A DNA stretch of 10,071 nt from an uncultured Lachnospiraceae bacterium. GTDB taxonomy: Bacteria; Bacillota; Clostridia; Lachnospirales; Lachnospiraceae. Under the pieces are notes generated by a model. It was not told the DNA's origin. It made no database searches and saw only the letters and a program-made list of their open reading frames with translations. Shown one piece after another: positions 1 to 5,887 of the stretch (its first letter is position 1; every line of letters starts with the position of its first letter). The translations under genes were made by a program, and so were the position numbers. The DNA lies in assembly GCA_958405355.1 (NCBI GenBank), contig CATYEA010000055.1, forward strand, positions 1 to 10,071, read 5' to 3'.

Positions 1-3
1 GCT

Positions 4-1149
4 TTATGCCAAAGCCTGCGCCATATCTGCGATCAAATCCTCTGCATTTTCAATGCCCACTGAAAGCCGTAAAAAAGTTTCTGTAATACCGAGTTTTTCC
101 CGGATTTCCACCGGAACGTCCCCATGAGTCTGAAGCATCGGATAGGTCATCAGCGTCTCCACCCCGCCGAGACTTTCCGCATAAGTGATCAGCTTTATTT
201 TTTCCAACATATTCCTTGCCGTTTCCTCCGTATCCGTACGAAAAGAAATCATACTTCCAAAACCTCTGGACTGACGAAGATTGACATTATACCCCGGATG
301 CTCCGGCAAACCGATATAATGCACCTCACGGATTTTTTTCTGTTTTTTCAGCCAATCCGCAATAAGCAGTGCATTTTTCTGCTGCCGATCCATGCGGACG
401 CTCAGCGTCTTGATTCCACGGATAATAAGGAAACTGTCGAAAGGCGACAGAGAGCTTCCGGTCGTCTTATAAACATAACGGATTCTTTTTGCCAAATCTT
501 CACGGCCGGTACACAAAAATCCGGCCAGGGTATCATTGTGTCCGCCTAAAAATTTAGTGCCGCTGTGGATTACCAGATCCGCTCCCAACTTCAACGGATT
601 CTGATAATAAGGCGATAGAAATGTATTATCCACGATCAGATAGAGTCCGTGGGCTTTCGCAATCCGGTGCATTTCGGTCAGGTCCGTAACGATCATCGTT
701 GGATTGCTCGGCGTCTCGATAAATAAGGCTTTTGTATCTTTCCGGACAGCGGCTTCCACCGCTTCTCCATCGGAGGTATTCACATAGCTGAATTTCATGC
801 CCCGTCTTTCACCGATTTCCTTAAACAGCCGCGTGGAGCCGCCGTAAATATCCTCGGAACAGATGAAATGAGCCCCTGTCTCAAACAATTCAAGACATAG
901 TGTCAATGCGGCCATACCGGAAGTGCAGGCCACCGTATCCACTGCCCCTTCCAGCGACGAAACTATTTTCTCCAGCTCCGTCCGCGTCGGATTACTCTCT
1001 CTTGAATAATCATAGCCCGTAGATTGACCGATTCCCGGATGGGAAAAGGTGGCCGTCTGATAAATCGGAACTGAAACGGCTCCGCAGGCATATCTATGTA
1101 AATCTGCTCTGTTCCCATGAATACATTGTGTTTCCAAACTATATTCCAT
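4..1149 (-). CDS. Cystathionine gamma-synthase / gamma-lyase family PLP enzyme
   Basis: A fold-type I PLP enzyme of the Cys/Met metabolism (trans-sulfuration) family, 381 residues, a normal length. Visible motifs: YSRESNPTR (about 48-56), which contacts the PLP phosphate of the neighbouring subunit; CTSGMAA (75-81); the VDN aspartate region (about 173-175); SGTKFLGGH (196-204) with Lys199 as the Schiff-base lysine; and ESLGGVETL with a TH motif near the C-terminus. The family includes cystathionine gamma-synthase, cystathionine gamma-lyase, methionine gamma-lyase and O-acetylhomoserine sulfhydrylase; sequence alone does not settle which. The reading frame stays open to 1233, but ATG at 1149 is preferred: GGAGG sits 9 bases upstream, and longer versions would run through the promoter at 1205-1233. 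The gene is complete, its stop lying three bases from the window edge, and it has its own promoter and operator-like palindrome. In context it would move sulfur between cysteine and homocysteine. Confidence 0.88.
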   Translation of the reverse strand: MEYSLETQCIHGNRADLHRYACGAVSVPIYQTATFSHPGIGQSTGYDYSRESNPTRTELEKIVSSLEGAVDTVACTSGMAALTLCLELFETGAHFICSEDIYGGSTRLFKEIGERRGMKFSYVNTSDGEAVEAAVRKDTKALFIETPSNPTMIVTDLTEMHRIAKAHGLYLIVDNTFLSPYYQNPLKLGADLVIHSGTKFLGGHNDTLAGFLCTGREDLAKRIRYVYKTTGSSLSPFDSFLIIRGIKTLSVRMDRQQKNALLIADWLKKQKKIREVHYIGLPEHPGYNVNLRQSRGFGSMISFRTDTEETARNMLEKIKLITYAESLGGVETLMTYPMLQTHGDVPVEIREKLGITETFLRLSVGIENAEDLIADMAQALA

Positions 1150-1192
1150 ATGCATATACCTCCGATCAAATTCATTTTTATACATATTCCAT

Positions 1193-1218
1193 GTGAATAC
1201 TAGGATTATAGCATTCAC
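1193..1218. promoter_or_regulatory. 26-bp palindrome over the -10 box (probable operator)
   Basis: The stretch reads GTGAAT ... ATTCAC, with 10 of 13 pairs matching, and has an inner CTA/TAG match. It is centred on the TATAAT box of the trans-sulfuration gene. Only about half would be transcribed, so a DNA operator for a dimeric repressor fits better than an RNA hairpin. The regulator is unknown. Confidence 0.5.
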
Positions 1219-1233
1219 CCGATTTTTTTTCAA
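1205..1233 (-). promoter_or_regulatory. Sigma-A-type promoter of the trans-sulfuration gene
   Basis: On the minus strand, TTGAAA (1233-1228) is followed by a 17-base spacer and TATAAT (1210-1205), with TG one base upstream of the -10 box (extended -10). This predicts a transcript start near 1198 and a leader of about 50 bases, too short for a SAM riboswitch or T-box. It excludes the long upstream extension of the reading frame. Confidence 0.8.
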
Positions 1234-1285
1234 TAAACCCTCTAATACCGAAAAATTATTGCCCGTTATAATCCGGCTTTATAGC

Positions 1286-1324
1286 AAAAATGGAGGCCCG
1301 GAAATAAATTCCGTCCTCCATTTT
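1286..1324 (-). terminator. Rho-independent terminator of the gshA unit
   Basis: A 10-bp stem pairs 1287-1296 (AAAATGGAGG) with 1315-1324 (CCTCCATTTT). Inside it, CGGAA (1299-1303) pairs with TTCCG (1309-1313) around a five-base loop. In the minus-strand transcript it is followed by a run of T (1290-1286). It lies just after the C39-like gene stop at 1332 and separates that unit from the trans-sulfuration gene. Confidence 0.85.
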
Positions 1325-1331
1325 ACATATT

Positions 1332-1952
1332 TTATATAAAATATTCGATAGTTCCGGCGGGAGTCAGGCGGGTATCTTCATTGAACAACAGAACCGCTTC
1401 CCGTTCCTCATAAGGTCCCAGCGCATACACGCCGTCAGTCTCCCTGTTAAAATAAGTTTCGGGCACTACCCGGTTATAAGAAAAAGGCTGCTCCTCTGTG
1501 ACAATGATATCTTCCTGTGAAAATTCCTCATCCGGATAATAGGGATCAAACATAAATATCTTTCCATCCCGTTCTCCGGTCAAAAGCACATAATGACCGC
1601 CTTCCAAAAGTACCCGCAGCACAACGACGCCTCCCCGGTGCAATGTATCGTTGATATAACTGCCTTCCCCCAGATAAACGCCTTTGCCGGAAAGATACTG
1701 TCCGGATACATGCAGCTCGCCAATGCGCCCATAGCCGTTCAGCCAATTGCACAAAAACATCATGGCCGCGCTGGATGTTCCCCGCTTTCCCATAATGCCT
1801 TCATTGCCATAGCTGTCCAGGCTGTACAGCATAATATTGCGTATGATCTCAGGCGATATGGTTTCCCGCGGGAATAAAAAGCTGATGGCATTCAATAACG
1901 TGGTTGGCCCGCAGTCATATTCCGATATCTGATAGCGCAATGGATTCTTCAT
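1332..1952 (-). CDS. C39-like papain-fold cysteine peptidase, cytoplasmic
   Basis: A 206-residue protein with the hallmarks of the peptidase C39-like group. DCGPTT holds the probable nucleophile Cys14, with Gln8 six residues before it as the oxyanion-hole glutamine. GGHYVLL holds His120, and FDPYY holds Asp136; the His-to-Asp spacing of 16 and the Asp-Pro pair are typical of C39. No signal peptide, membrane segment or ABC-transporter domain is visible, so it is not a bacteriocin exporter and should act in the cytoplasm. ATG at 1952 has AGGAGG 8 bases upstream, and that ribosome site overlaps the stop codon of the preceding amidotransferase-like gene, so the two are coupled. Its substrate is unknown. 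Its place behind gshA and a class II amidotransferase suggests action on a gamma-glutamylcysteine-derived peptide or conjugate, which is inference only. Confidence 0.72.
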   Translation of the reverse strand: MKNPLRYQISEYDCGPTTLLNAISFLFPRETISPEIIRNIMLYSLDSYGNEGIMGKRGTSSAAMMFLCNWLNGYGRIGELHVSGQYLSGKGVYLGEGSYINDTLHRGGVVVLRVLLEGGHYVLLTGERDGKIFMFDPYYPDEEFSQEDIIVTEEQPFSYNRVVPETYFNRETDGVYALGPYEEREAVLLFNEDTRLTPAGTIEYFI

Positions 1953-1965
1953 GAAGCTTCCCTCC

Positions 1966-2739
1966 TTACAGGCTTGAGAATATCTGATACAGATATTTCA
2001 GATTTTCTTCCCGGTCCACATATTCATTACCGTGGTTCGTGCCTTCAAAAACCAGTTTTCCATCCTTATATGCCAAAAGCCTTGTAAAGGGCACCGGCTG
2101 CCAGTATTCCCCATCGAGAGGCACCGTCGCAAAAATCCGGCCGCCGTCGATTTCCTTGTAATACAGGGAAGCCGCATAGTTCGTGTGAACATACATATAT
2201 TCACCGTCATAAAGCATCAAATTCAGCTTGTTGCCTTTGGACATGGACACCAGAATATCGTCCAAAAGCCGGAATCGTTCTTCTCCACACAACGGTTTCT
2301 TATAATACGCCTGGGCCTGATTGACTTTCTCAACGAAGTACAATAAAATACGTTCACTGTCCGTGTCACCGGACTGATATTTCACATATTTTTCAAGGGG
2401 CTGATAGTCAAAAATCGTCCCGTTATGCACCTGAGTCCACCGTCGCCCCGAATCATCCTTCATCGTATATGGGTGGCAGTTGGAATATTCTACATTTCCA
2501 ATGGTTGCATATCGAATATGCGCCAAAATCGTCCGGCAGCTTATGGGAGAAGTCAGTCTTTCCTTCAAGTAACTGCTCTTTGATGCCTGGACCGGTTCTT
2601 TTTCAATCGACGCCTCATTCTCTTCAAGCAGAGTCAGTCCCCACCCATGGGGATGCCTGTTGCTATGGCTGTAAAATTCTTTCAAGTATTCATTCATCCT
2701 CACGGATTTCTCTGCACAAGCTCCGAACAATTCGCACAT
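1966..2739 (-). CDS. Class II glutamine amidotransferase-like protein (EgtC/YafJ type)
   Basis: A 257-residue stand-alone Ntn-hydrolase domain. It begins MCELFG, so removal of Met1 would expose Cys2 as the N-terminal nucleophile. Further class II glutaminase motifs follow: HPHGWG (29-34), AHIRYAT with Arg76 (73-79), CHPY (88-91), HNGTIFD with Asn106-Gly107 (105-111), and GDTDSE (124-129). No synthase domain is fused. The best characterised stand-alone relative is EgtC, which removes a gamma-glutamyl group from an ergothioneine intermediate; E. coli YafJ is of unknown role. The start codon directly follows the gshA stop (TGA then ATG, no gap), and its ribosome site lies in the last gshA codons, so the two are translationally coupled. 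This suggests it hydrolyses a gamma-glutamyl bond made by the GshA enzyme. No egtB or egtD homologue is in the window, so ergothioneine synthesis is not implied. Confidence 0.82.
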   Translation of the reverse strand: MCELFGACAEKSVRMNEYLKEFYSHSNRHPHGWGLTLLEENEASIEKEPVQASKSSYLKERLTSPISCRTILAHIRYATIGNVEYSNCHPYTMKDDSGRRWTQVHNGTIFDYQPLEKYVKYQSGDTDSERILLYFVEKVNQAQAYYKKPLCGEERFRLLDDILVSMSKGNKLNLMLYDGEYMYVHTNYAASLYYKEIDGGRIFATVPLDGEYWQPVPFTRLLAYKDGKLVFEGTNHGNEYVDREENLKYLYQIFSSL

Positions 2740-4035
2740 TCAGTTCACCTCTTTAACTATTTTTTCCGCATATTGCTTTGTCAGCTTCAACCCATTTTTC
2801 ACATAGTCCTTTTGGAATTCCTTCCGTATTTTTTCCGCATAACGCTGTTCTGTAAAGGCAATTCGCTGCCTGTGACTGTAGATAAGCTGCATCCACTCGC
2901 CATTTTCAAAATTTCTGAAAAACCGCTCCATGCCAAATAAAACTTTCAGCGCCGCGTCTCTGACGTCAAAAGCTGTATTCCATCCGGTTTCGATCCATAT
3001 ATCTTTGACATCCAAACGGGCGGCCCGTTTCACATTTTTAATCGCCATGACCTGCTCAAAAGTCTCAAAGGCCGCATCTTCCAAAGACATAAGGTAGATC
3101 ATCAGCAGATGAATAAACTCCAAATCTTCTTTAAATAATCCAATCGGCGACAAAGGATTTAAATCAAACATCCGAAGTTCAATATGGTTAATCCCTGTCT
3201 TTTTGAGATTATCCAGGGAATTTTCTCCCGCCGGTTTCAGACGGACCGGATAATAAAGCTCCGCCGCCGATTGAAGCTGGCCGTCATTGATATAAGCCTG
3301 GATGCTGTCCACATAGGCTTCCAGATTTTCGTAATTTAATATAGGAATAAAATCATTCCAATAACCGATTTCACTGCACCTCGGCGAAGCAAAGTTTTTT
3401 AAAACATCCTTTCCGAGAGCGTCATCCATAAAAAACGAACCATCCATCACGGAACTGGCCGCCGTTAAATAAACAACGAGCCAGCTATACCGTGTAACTT
3501 TCTTTGCCAATTCCAGATAAATGTCATTTTTATATTCTATGTAAGACTCATAATCACTGTTTCGATACCCCGCTTCCAACAAGTCGTCGGAAAAAGAAAA
3601 ATTAAAATGAATCCCTGAAAAGAGCATTTTTCTTTTACCGTATTTTGAAGCCAAATATTCTCTGTAACGCTCTTTCCCCTTCAGCTTTCCGTCAAAGCTT
3701 GCAATTGGAATATCCTTTTCCCCCTTCACATAGGGCGGATTGGAAAAGGGCCATAAAAACTCCCGGCCACCCGGCAAATTGTAAAGAGTCCTGACCACCT
3801 GTTTATGCAGCGCGCCAATCTGATTCCATAAGCCATCCACACTGTCATGAACATCTGTAATCAGTTCCACCTGGTTTTCACAGAAATCCCTGTCAATATT
3901 GGGCTGATTCGGAAAGGGGTGTTTTGTGTGGGCCAAATAGCCTTCCGAATTTACGCGAAGACTCTCCTTTTCCAGTCCAAAATTCCCCTGATACATATAT
4001 TTTTTTATATTTTGATTTTTAAAATCAAAACTCAT
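2740..4035 (-). CDS. gshA: Glutamate-cysteine ligase, E. coli GshA type
   Basis: Joins glutamate and cysteine through the gamma-carboxyl with ATP to give gamma-glutamylcysteine. The 431-residue protein has the class 1 (E. coli-type) signatures: GLEKESLR (20-27), FCENQVELIT (51-60) with the metal/ATP-site glutamates, SGIHFNFSFSD (140-150), and later IELRMFDLNPLSPIG. It is shorter than E. coli GshA (about 518) and lacks the C-terminal ATP-grasp domain of GshAB fusions. No gshB lies nearby, so the direct product would be gamma-glutamylcysteine. A GTG start at 4044 is possible but sits inside the ribosome site; ATG at 4035 follows AAAGGTG at proper spacing and is preferred. It is first in a three-gene unit with its own promoter, followed without a gap by a gamma-glutamyl hydrolase-like gene. 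An amine acceptor other than cysteine cannot be excluded. Confidence 0.88.
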   Translation of the reverse strand: MSFDFKNQNIKKYMYQGNFGLEKESLRVNSEGYLAHTKHPFPNQPNIDRDFCENQVELITDVHDSVDGLWNQIGALHKQVVRTLYNLPGGREFLWPFSNPPYVKGEKDIPIASFDGKLKGKERYREYLASKYGKRKMLFSGIHFNFSFSDDLLEAGYRNSDYESYIEYKNDIYLELAKKVTRYSWLVVYLTAASSVMDGSFFMDDALGKDVLKNFASPRCSEIGYWNDFIPILNYENLEAYVDSIQAYINDGQLQSAAELYYPVRLKPAGENSLDNLKKTGINHIELRMFDLNPLSPIGLFKEDLEFIHLLMIYLMSLEDAAFETFEQVMAIKNVKRAARLDVKDIWIETGWNTAFDVRDAALKVLFGMERFFRNFENGEWMQLIYSHRQRIAFTEQRYAEKIRKEFQKDYVKNGLKLTKQYAEKIVKEVN

Positions 4036-4076
4036 TCTTTTCACACCTTTTAAAAATTACATAAATCCTATATGTT

Positions 4077-4093
4077 TACTATGTATTATAGTA
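4077..4093. promoter_or_regulatory. Inverted repeat over the gshA -10 box (possible operator)
   Basis: TACTAT (4077-4082) and ATAGTA (4088-4093) form six perfect pairs with a five-base centre, covering the -10 box. The local sequence is AT-rich, so chance is a real possibility. On the minus strand it shares the pattern CTATAAT, 2-3 bases, TAGTA with the promoter of the trans-sulfuration gene. Confidence 0.3.
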
Positions 4094-4113
4094 TGTTTTT
4101 CCTTTTTCGTCAA
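4085..4113 (-). promoter_or_regulatory. Sigma-A-type promoter of the gshA unit
   Basis: On the minus strand, TTGACG (4113-4108), a 17-base spacer, then TATAAT (4090-4085). It lies between the terminator of the sulfur-carrier operon and the gshA start, giving a leader of about 40 bases. This marks gshA, the amidotransferase-like gene and the C39-like gene as a separate transcription unit. Confidence 0.8.
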
Positions 4114-4124
4114 TCCCCCCAAAA

Positions 4125-4177
4125 ATATTTATAAAGAAATGCCCTGACAGTCATCTGAAATAAACCTCAGGGCATTT
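4125..4177 (-). terminator. Rho-independent terminator of the sulfur-carrier operon
   Basis: A perfect 11-bp stem: AAATGCCCTGA (4137-4147) pairs with TCAGGGCATTT (4167-4177) across a 19-base loop. The minus-strand transcript then runs into a T-rich tract ending in five T at 4129-4125. It lies directly after the JAMM protease gene stop and before the gshA promoter. Confidence 0.82.
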
Positions 4178-4185
4178 AAAGTACT

Positions 4186-4596
4186 TTAAATTAATTGAAT
4201 ATCTTCTGTAGACACGTTCCCGCCTTCAATGGCAAAAGCTTTTAACACAGGCTGCCAACGATTCATCAGTGAGAGAATGAAATATCGGATTTTTGGATCA
4301 TAGGCCAGCCGCTTATCTTCTTCGGAAGGTCTGGACGGAGATTCCGGATGGGAATGAAAATTTCCGATCATCTGAAATCCCTGCTTCCGCATATCCTTTA
4401 TGGCCTCAAACTGCTCCTTCGGATCCATTGAAAAATGTTCCCTGCTCGCATCCACATTTGTCAAATAATATATTTTTTTAACCAGCTTTTTTTCTCCGTC
4501 AATGACACCGCCAAGCAAGCCGCACACTTCATTCGGCAGTCCATCTTCAGCATAGGCGATAATGTCCAGATAATCCTGTCTTTTTAAAAATATCAT
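4186..4596 (-). CDS. JAMM/Mov34 metalloprotease of a sulfur-carrier pathway (Mec/HcyD/QbsD type)
   Basis: A 136-residue zinc peptidase with a complete JAMM signature: Glu23 in PNEVCGLLGG, then His81-Ser-His83, seven residues, Ser91, two residues, Asp94. Size and motif match stand-alone bacterial JAMM proteases that act on ubiquitin-like sulfur carriers. Mycobacterial Mec releases cysteine from the CysO-cysteine adduct, Wolinella HcyD releases homocysteine from HcyS, and Pseudomonas QbsD trims residues after Gly-Gly on QbsE. It is last in the operon, five bases after the ThiF-like stop, with its GAGG ribosome site inside that gene's end. The neighbouring carrier carries a tail beyond Gly-Gly, so this enzyme may both mature the carrier and release the amino acid product. 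That dual role is inferred. Confidence 0.88.
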   Translation of the reverse strand: MIFLKRQDYLDIIAYAEDGLPNEVCGLLGGVIDGEKKLVKKIYYLTNVDASREHFSMDPKEQFEAIKDMRKQGFQMIGNFHSHPESPSRPSEEDKRLAYDPKIRYFILSLMNRWQPVLKAFAIEGGNVSTEDIQLI

Positions 4597-4601
4597 ACTA
4601 T

Positions 4602-5411
4602 CTAACCTCGCAAATCACAAACCGCCTGCTCGTAATCGATCAGTTCCGTAATCGTCGGATGATCGCCGCATACGGCGCAGGTCGGCACTTTCTTTGGAAG
4701 ATTTACTGTACGGAATTCCATTTTTAACGCATCGTAAGTGAGAAGCTTACCCACAAGCAAATCTCCCACGCCAAGAATATATTTAATCGCCTCCATGGCC
4801 TGGAGACTTCCGATGACACCGCCCATGGCCCCGATAACACCGGCCTGTTTACAGGTTGGCACCGCATCTTTCGGAGGAGGAGACTGAAAGATGCAGCGAT
4901 AACATGGCCCCTGCCCCGGCACATAGGTCATCAACTGACCCTTAAAACGAATAATTCCCGCATGGGAAAATGGTTTTTTCTCCATGACACAGGCATCGTT
5001 GATCAAAAATTTGGCCGGAAAATTATCTGTTCCATCGATAATAAAATCATAATCCCGAATCAGTTCCCGGATATTATCGGACATGACAAACTTCCGGTAA
5101 GTATGTATGATCACGTCCGGATTCATCCGTTCCATTGTTTCTTTGGCCGACTGAACCTTTGGCTTTCCCACATCTTCTGTGGCGTGGATAATCTGACGCT
5201 GGAGATTGGAAAGATCTACCTCATCCGCATCAGCGATGCCGATAGTTCCAACACCGGCCGCCGCCAGATACATGGCCGCCGGAGCGCCTAAGCCCCCGGC
5301 TCCGATAATCAGGACTTTACTGTCCAACAGTTTTTTCTGTCCCTTCACGCCAACTTCCTTTAATATAATATGTCTGGAATAGCGTTCCAGCTGCGCGTCT
5401 GTCAATGCCAT
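4602..5411 (-). CDS. ThiF/MoeB/HcyF-family adenylyltransferase for a ThiS-like carrier
   Basis: An E1-like activating enzyme of 269 residues that would adenylate the C-terminal glycine of the sulfur carrier encoded just upstream. Visible: the nucleotide-binding GAGGLG (37-42), DADEVDLSNLQRQ (61-73) with Arg72 and nearby lysines, DGTDNF (126-131), a zinc site formed by CYRC (170-173) and CAVC (245-248), and a conserved-position Cys187 in PTCKQAG. There is no C-terminal rhodanese domain, so sulfur must come from sulfide or another donor such as the TusA-like protein or the sulfite reductase. Its start overlaps the carrier gene by 10 bases, and its ribosome site is inside the carrier's Gly-Gly codons. 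No thiG, thiH or moa genes are nearby, so thiamine or molybdopterin synthesis is less likely than amino acid sulfur transfer. Confidence 0.88.
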   Translation of the reverse strand: MALTDAQLERYSRHIILKEVGVKGQKKLLDSKVLIIGAGGLGAPAAMYLAAAGVGTIGIADADEVDLSNLQRQIIHATEDVGKPKVQSAKETMERMNPDVIIHTYRKFVMSDNIRELIRDYDFIIDGTDNFPAKFLINDACVMEKKPFSHAGIIRFKGQLMTYVPGQGPCYRCIFQSPPPKDAVPTCKQAGVIGAMGGVIGSLQAMEAIKYILGVGDLLVGKLLTYDALKMEFRTVNLPKKVPTCAVCGDHPTITELIDYEQAVCDLRG

Positions 5412-5620
5412 TTCGATGAACCTCCACCCATGAAATAGATAAACTCCACCGTATCGCCGTCTTTTAAAACCGTTGACTCAAAGTCTGATTTTCCGACGAA
5501 TTCATCGTTCAGTGACACGGTGACATATTCCGGTGTTTCAACATTCTCAATTTGAATCAGATCACGAATGGTAAGTCCCTCCGTATAGGATTTCTTTTCG
5601 CCTGCAACTACAAGAATCAT
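5402..5620 (-). CDS. ThiS/MoaD-like sulfur carrier protein with C-terminal extension
   Basis: A 72-residue beta-grasp (ubiquitin-like) protein. The end of the fold reads LKDGDTVEFIYFMGGG (52-67), the usual ThiS/HcyS ending, where the Gly-Gly carboxylate becomes a thiocarboxylate after adenylation. Unusually the protein does not stop there: SSKWH (68-72) follows the three glycines. As in QbsE, whose Gly-Gly is followed by two residues, this tail would need removal before activation; the JAMM protease three genes' length downstream in the same operon is the candidate. Starts at 5620 on ATG with AAGGA about 10 bases upstream, 21 bases after the TusA-like stop, and overlaps the ThiF-like gene. 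It is most like the carriers of SCP-dependent cysteine or homocysteine synthesis. A thiamine role is possible but unsupported by neighbours. Confidence 0.85.
   Translation of the reverse strand: MILVVAGEKKSYTEGLTIRDLIQIENVETPEYVTVSLNDEFVGKSDFESTVLKDGDTVEFIYFMGGGSSKWH
5421..5425 (-). promoter_or_regulatory. Ribosome site of the ThiF-like gene inside the carrier's glycine codons
   Basis: GGAGG at 5425-5421 lies 9 bases before the ThiF-like ATG at 5411. It falls within codons Gly66 and Gly67 of the sulfur carrier, so the functional glycine codons also serve to start the partner enzyme. This supports the chosen start and translational coupling. Confidence 0.7.
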
Positions 5621-5641
5621 CTCAAGTTCATCCTTTCTGTT

Positions 5642-5887
5642 CTAATCCTCTAATTTTTTTACAAACATCCGATAAGCGCCTGAATCAGCCTTTTCCAGCC
5701 GAAGTACCTGCTGTCCTTCTTCCTTCATGCTTCTCGGTACATTTTCCACCGGCTCGCCGTCATTCATCAATACTTCCAGAATCTGTCCGATTTCCAGTTC
5801 ATCAATAGCTGCTTTTGTCTTTACAAAAGTCATCGGGCAGACCACATCCCGAATATCGATCACTTCATCACTTTGTATCTTTCCCAT
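5642..5887 (-). CDS. TusA-like sulfurtransferase (SirA/YedF family)
   Basis: A small protein of 81 residues with the TusA/SirA fold signature near the N-terminus: IDIRDVVCPMTFVKTK, where Cys17 in the Cys-Pro pair is the persulfide-carrying residue. TusA family proteins carry sulfane sulfur between sulfurtransferases. The coding region overlaps the end of the sulfite reductase gene by about 20 bases, so translation is coupled. There are two adjacent ATGs (5890 and 5887); the second is slightly better spaced from GGAGG (6 rather than 3 bases) and is used here. Its role in the operon is not certain: it could accept sulfur from the reductase or deliver it to the carrier. TusA-like genes are often linked to sulfite reductase and sulfur transport genes, so the link is unsurprising though mechanistically open. 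Confidence 0.85.
   Translation of the reverse strand: MGKIQSDEVIDIRDVVCPMTFVKTKAAIDELEIGQILEVLMNDGEPVENVPRSMKEEGQQVLRLEKADSGAYRMFVKKLED

Noticed and set aside
1150-1233. Upstream extension of the trans-sulfuration gene (28 extra residues)
   Set aside because: The extension overlaps a good promoter and an operator-like palindrome, reads unlike the family N-terminus and lacks a ribosome site; ATG at 1149 has GGAGG at 9 bases.
1332-1952. True phytochelatin synthase
   Set aside because: The Cys-to-His distance is similar, but the motif context (DCGPTT, HYVLL, FDP with 16-residue His-Asp spacing) fits C39 better.
1966-2739. Ergothioneine pathway gene egtC
   Set aside because: Motifs fit EgtC-like hydrolases, but there is no egtB or egtD and anaerobes of this type would not use an oxygen-dependent EgtB.
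4036-4044. GTG start for gshA at 4044
   Set aside because: The GTG lies inside the AAAGGTG ribosome site that fits ATG at 4035.
4602-5620. Thiamine or molybdopterin synthesis by the ThiS/ThiF-like pair
   Set aside because: No thiG, thiH, thiE or moa genes nearby; the sulfite reductase and JAMM protease in the same operon point to amino acid sulfur transfer.
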